A DNA stretch of 64,000 nucleotides from Berkiella sp964496435 (GTDB lineage: Bacteria; Pseudomonadota; Gammaproteobacteria; Berkiellales; Berkiellaceae), in NCBI GenBank assembly GCA_964496435.1, contig CAZBZP010000001.1, forward strand, positions 310,001 through 374,000, written 5' to 3'. The notes below the pieces were generated by a model. The model was given only the letters and a program-made list of their open reading frames with translations, was not told the origin of the DNA and did no database searches. This document shows, one piece after another, positions 62,201 through 64,000 of the stretch (position 1 is the first letter of the stretch; every line of letters begins with the position of its first letter). Both the position numbers and the translations under genes were made by a program.

Positions 62201-64000
62201 CCTATCGCGTGCACAACAGCATCATCACCGGGCGATTCTAAAAATATAGGTTCAGATCCATGTCCGAGTAATAGAGCGGTTTTGTAACTTACAAAAAGCA
62301 TTGCGCGCACATTTACATCATTAAAAAACAGTTCTACCTGCTCTGCCAAAGATAAACCTTCTGCTTGCGCTTGCCCTAGAAAGCTTTTTAGATGTGTATA
62401 GATAACGGATTCCATCTTGACCTGTGGCTTAGCTTGAATTTCAGCGTTCAGTCTTTTCACCTGGGCTTTCATTGCATTCATATTGGCCATTTCGAGTGCT
62501 TTTTCTTCCATATTAGGAATTTCACGAATAATAAATTCAAGTTCACTTTCAAGCTCTCCAAGACGCGTATCAAGCTGGGTTTTATCTTTTGTAAAACTGC
62601 TATACTTCTCTTCAATTTTGCTCAATATACCTTTATATTCTATTGAGTCGGTATCTTTGTTTAAGGTCATTTTTATTTTTTGATGATGTAAATCCTGTAA
62701 TTCTTGCAAAATACTTGATAGCAGTTGTACATGGGCATTATATTCCTCTAATAATATTTTATAATGCTGGAATAATTCGCCTCCCCCATGTGGTGACCAA
62801 AAAACTTGTCGCATTTCTTCTAAATCAGCCTTTTGTTGCTCATATTGCGAAACATCTCGGGCCAATTCTTTTTTCAGGCGCAAAGCTTTATCTTCAGGCA
62901 AATCTTCCTTTTTAAGTTCTGATGTTAACTGTTGAATATTGCCCTCAACTGCCTTTTGCATTGTGCTTAATTTAAAGTAATTCTCATAAGTAATAGCTAT
63001 ACCTTGCCTGGTGTCTTTAACTTTTATAGGCAACTTTATTATTTTATCCTTTTCAAGCGATGCAAGTCTTGCTTGATATATTTTTTGTTTAAATTGCACA
63101 TAGTTTTGATCAAACAAAAGTACAGGATCATCATGAGACAAACCCTGCCAAGAACCAGGCGCAACGTAAAAGTTATAGTGAGCACCTGTGTGGTGTAGAT
63201 GGAGTGTCGGCAAATGTGGATTTGTTCCCATCACAAAGGGGCGTGGTTGCCTATCAGTATGATCGACAATGTTCACATTAAGTATTTGCGCCATAATTGA
63301 AAGCTCATACTCTCCGCCCCAGGTTTCTAGCTTTTCTACTTCTTTTATATATTCGTCAAAAGTTCTGATATTAGTTCGAAACTCTCGATTATAACCTTCA
63401 ATTGCTGCGGCAAAACTATCATCGTGTGGGTTTAATCTAAAGTCTTCTCGCATTTTTTTTGCAACAGCCATACGCAGCTGATAGTGATTTTGAATATGAG
63501 GGGGTAACTGTACGCCGGCGTGCTTTGCCGCAACAAGCGCTGCGTTGTAACAACAATTGTTATCGCCTGGGATCCGCACTTCATCTCGAACAAGGCCGTC
63601 TTTACACATAACGTTAATTGCCTTGACTTCATAGTTCCCTGAGCGCCAGTTATATTCTGGAAGCGCACCTAGCGCCTTCTTTTTTTTCTCTATTTCCATC
63701 AATTCAGCTTGAATGTGTTGTACTTGAATTTTTAAATCCGCTTCCTGAGGGCCAAGATCTGGCAATTGAAGAAATTCATTTTTTTCGGCAAGTTCCTCCC
63801 GAAGTTTTAGCTCTTGGTCTCTCAGAACAGTGAGTTTTTGCTGCATTTGTTTTTCAAGTTCATTATCTTGCTCTGGCACATGCATGATTTGAGCATGCTC
63901 AATGTTGCTCGCTTGGTAAGTAATACCAAAGGGAGGCTTCACGGCCAGTATTTGCGTCAAACATTTTGCAGCAGAATATTGACATTCTTCAAATAATGCT
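59242..64000 (-). CDS. Very large OTU-type cysteine protease with ankyrin repeats, 5' end beyond window
   Basis: At least 1585 residues: the frame is open to base 64000 with no good start (an in-frame TTG at 63960 has no ribosome binding site), so the N-terminus is probably outside. Numbered from that TTG, an N-terminal coiled coil (about 30-95) is followed by an OTU fold: GDNNCCYNAAL with Asp133 and Cys136, TWGGEYELSIMAQILNVNIV, and LHHTGAHYNFYV with His261. OTU enzymes usually cleave ubiquitin. A second coiled coil spans about 320-510, a large helical region follows, and ankyrin units lie at about 1050-1200 and 1340-1560. It is a candidate secreted deubiquitinase acting in the host. The OTU call rests on the three motifs. 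Confidence 0.88.
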   Translation of the reverse strand, partial: ALFEECQYSAAKCLTQILAVKPPFGITYQASNIEHAQIMHVPEQDNELEKQMQQKLTVLRDQELKLREELAEKNEFLQLPDLGPQEADLKIQVQHIQAELMEIEKKKKALGALPEYNWRSGNYEVKAINVMCKDGLVRDEVRIPGDNNCCYNAALVAAKHAGVQLPPHIQNHYQLRMAVAKKMREDFRLNPHDDSFAAAIEGYNREFRTNIRTFDEYIKEVEKLETWGGEYELSIMAQILNVNIVDHTDRQPRPFVMGTNPHLPTLHLHHTGAHYNFYVAPGSWQGLSHDDPVLLFDQNYVQFKQKIYQARLASLEKDKIIKLPIKVKDTRQGIAITYENYFKLSTMQKAVEGNIQQLTSELKKEDLPEDKALRLKKELARDVSQYEQQKADLEEMRQVFWSPHGGGELFQHYKILLEEYNAHVQLLSSILQELQDLHHQKIKMTLNKDTDSIEYKGILSKIEEKYSSFTKDKTQLDTRLGELESELEFIIREIPNMEEKALEMANMNAMKAQVKRLNAEIQAKPQVKMESVIYTHLKSFLGQAQAEGLSLAEQVELFFNDVNVRAMLFVSYKTALLLGHGSEPIFLESPGDDAVVHAIGTGADVNHAILKNNGAQYNPKYLEHFKRQLVKMVETEVQQGENYALYNAMSSALCCGNDVIQELNAMLFAQDQSLFRLFSDNFQFEDAQAFRKHVFEDKKVDDTNPEFHLRGIACGISPFQITQNECPFDFWVRGVNLNQFDRWKYEILPKITQMTDNHLLINELTDEYNQLVALSAKLGSRMTQFLLNAEDIDTYAWLSGGFGYQIPSADEKGQPTYHLSEALDYYQKSPDAFIKENKMQREQFFATGALAKNQQEQAYDKTYDNFAAERRNLAQLQGRLYLHPALFAQGRCQVNTYYSLDADQKLIDEYNSRVRQFSQKVGGLIIRAKLEGKFLASTKAKPSEDLLKSIVALRPYNYADAGKLETAFNLIRQQAMAGMLALPPLPNIPFYEIIRQMDNVALSQELDKLHDPLFIRDALSKCFYCAIAHGDLKTLDALFEYYQKYSLKKNPAVDFDKLSDAKHEESALIIAAKFNQPAILNRLVALRDSYYIRRTVQEPGTLNSPLHYLAEYGNVEAFKALARSLTEKRSWTSYYAFVGNSSNKENNTPLHVLAINEPHLSADRLAILNFLLAKENESLFDKLMGKESITQSNSNGLSPIMIAALTQNLQAVSLLAQKAGLSQNQTGLYLWVAQDPINRLGDIQDNLHSYGDIPGFVSARWAIPLSFRENVVSDAHVIEAKKPHTIQELKDQFEGTLALQDPKIFLHAYNELSSAIGPKVSDYLSELVAALTLKGAAQELQNLSQVVEKNGIKITLAKLDENPLISAAKKGDVKTVLQLLEAKQELNVQRTKADANNMGALHYLVQIPGTEEAVIALLKNRTWSQTLGGLAWGSYDPTTMQNNEGNTAAHLIAQVGNDALLARIEHEFSSKATFVWGATNGLKAQLNAASKMHNNEGKTPIMVAVFENPHNLELIKFFAKAMDLSSLDTSQYLALANAISSGNKQHIQFALTNMEKVYGWNAKFNKYEDVENALAQARAHQRLRG

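Overview
The window reads as a chromosomal segment of a host-associated gammaproteobacterium, most likely of the order Legionellales (Coxiella/Legionella relatives, possibly the Berkiella type). The housekeeping backbone follows a gammaproteobacterial order: hrcA-grpE-dnaK-dnaJ-dapB, carA-carB-greA, yhbY/rlmE, ftsH-folP-glmM, tpiA-secG-tRNA-Leu(GAG), nuoA to nuoN with separate nuoC and nuoD, then tRNA-fMet-rimP-nusA-infB-rbfA-truB. Around and inside it lie large genes with eukaryote-like repeats and effector-like architecture. The taxonomic placement is inferred from gene order and protein style; no rRNA gene is present.

Layout. 1-13194, all on the minus strand, is an accessory region. It holds an ankyrin protein cut by the window edge, an 85-residue peptide with a double-glycine-type leader, a zinc-ribbon protein, a giant protein of about 2634 residues and a 985-residue protein ending in a divergent poly(A) polymerase/tRNA nucleotidyltransferase-like domain. 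The giant protein has a Cys/His protease-like start, many ankyrin repeats, a coiled coil, a proline-rich linker with a PKKKR motif and a RES/ADP-ribosyltransferase-like end. 13226-19329 is the translation/transcription operon led by tRNA-fMet. 19453-33929 is the complete 14-gene complex I operon. 34107-45938 is a housekeeping run (tRNA-Leu, secG, tpiA, glmM, folP, ftsH, rlmE, yhbY, greA, carB, carA). 46086-52025 is a four-gene accessory insertion between carA and dapB: a glycine-zipper protein, a small cupin, an unknown protein and a GH13-like glycosidase. 52099-58126 is dapB plus the heat-shock cluster, with two clear sigma-32-type promoters before grpE and dnaK. 58234-64000 holds an ankyrin protein and, convergent with it, a very large OTU-type cysteine protease with ankyrin repeats that runs off the right edge.

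How it fits together. The core genes form tightly packed operons with ATGA, GTGA or short overlaps. Several intergenic gaps carry palindromic repeat elements that may also act as terminators. The three accessory blocks sit at synteny breaks (after truB, between carA and dapB, before hrcA). Their deubiquitinase-like, ankyrin, glycosidase and ADP-ribosyltransferase-like modules suggest proteins aimed at a eukaryotic host. The RES-like C-terminus followed at once by a small zinc-ribbon gene also resembles a polymorphic toxin and its protective partner. No secretion system is encoded here, so export is an inference.
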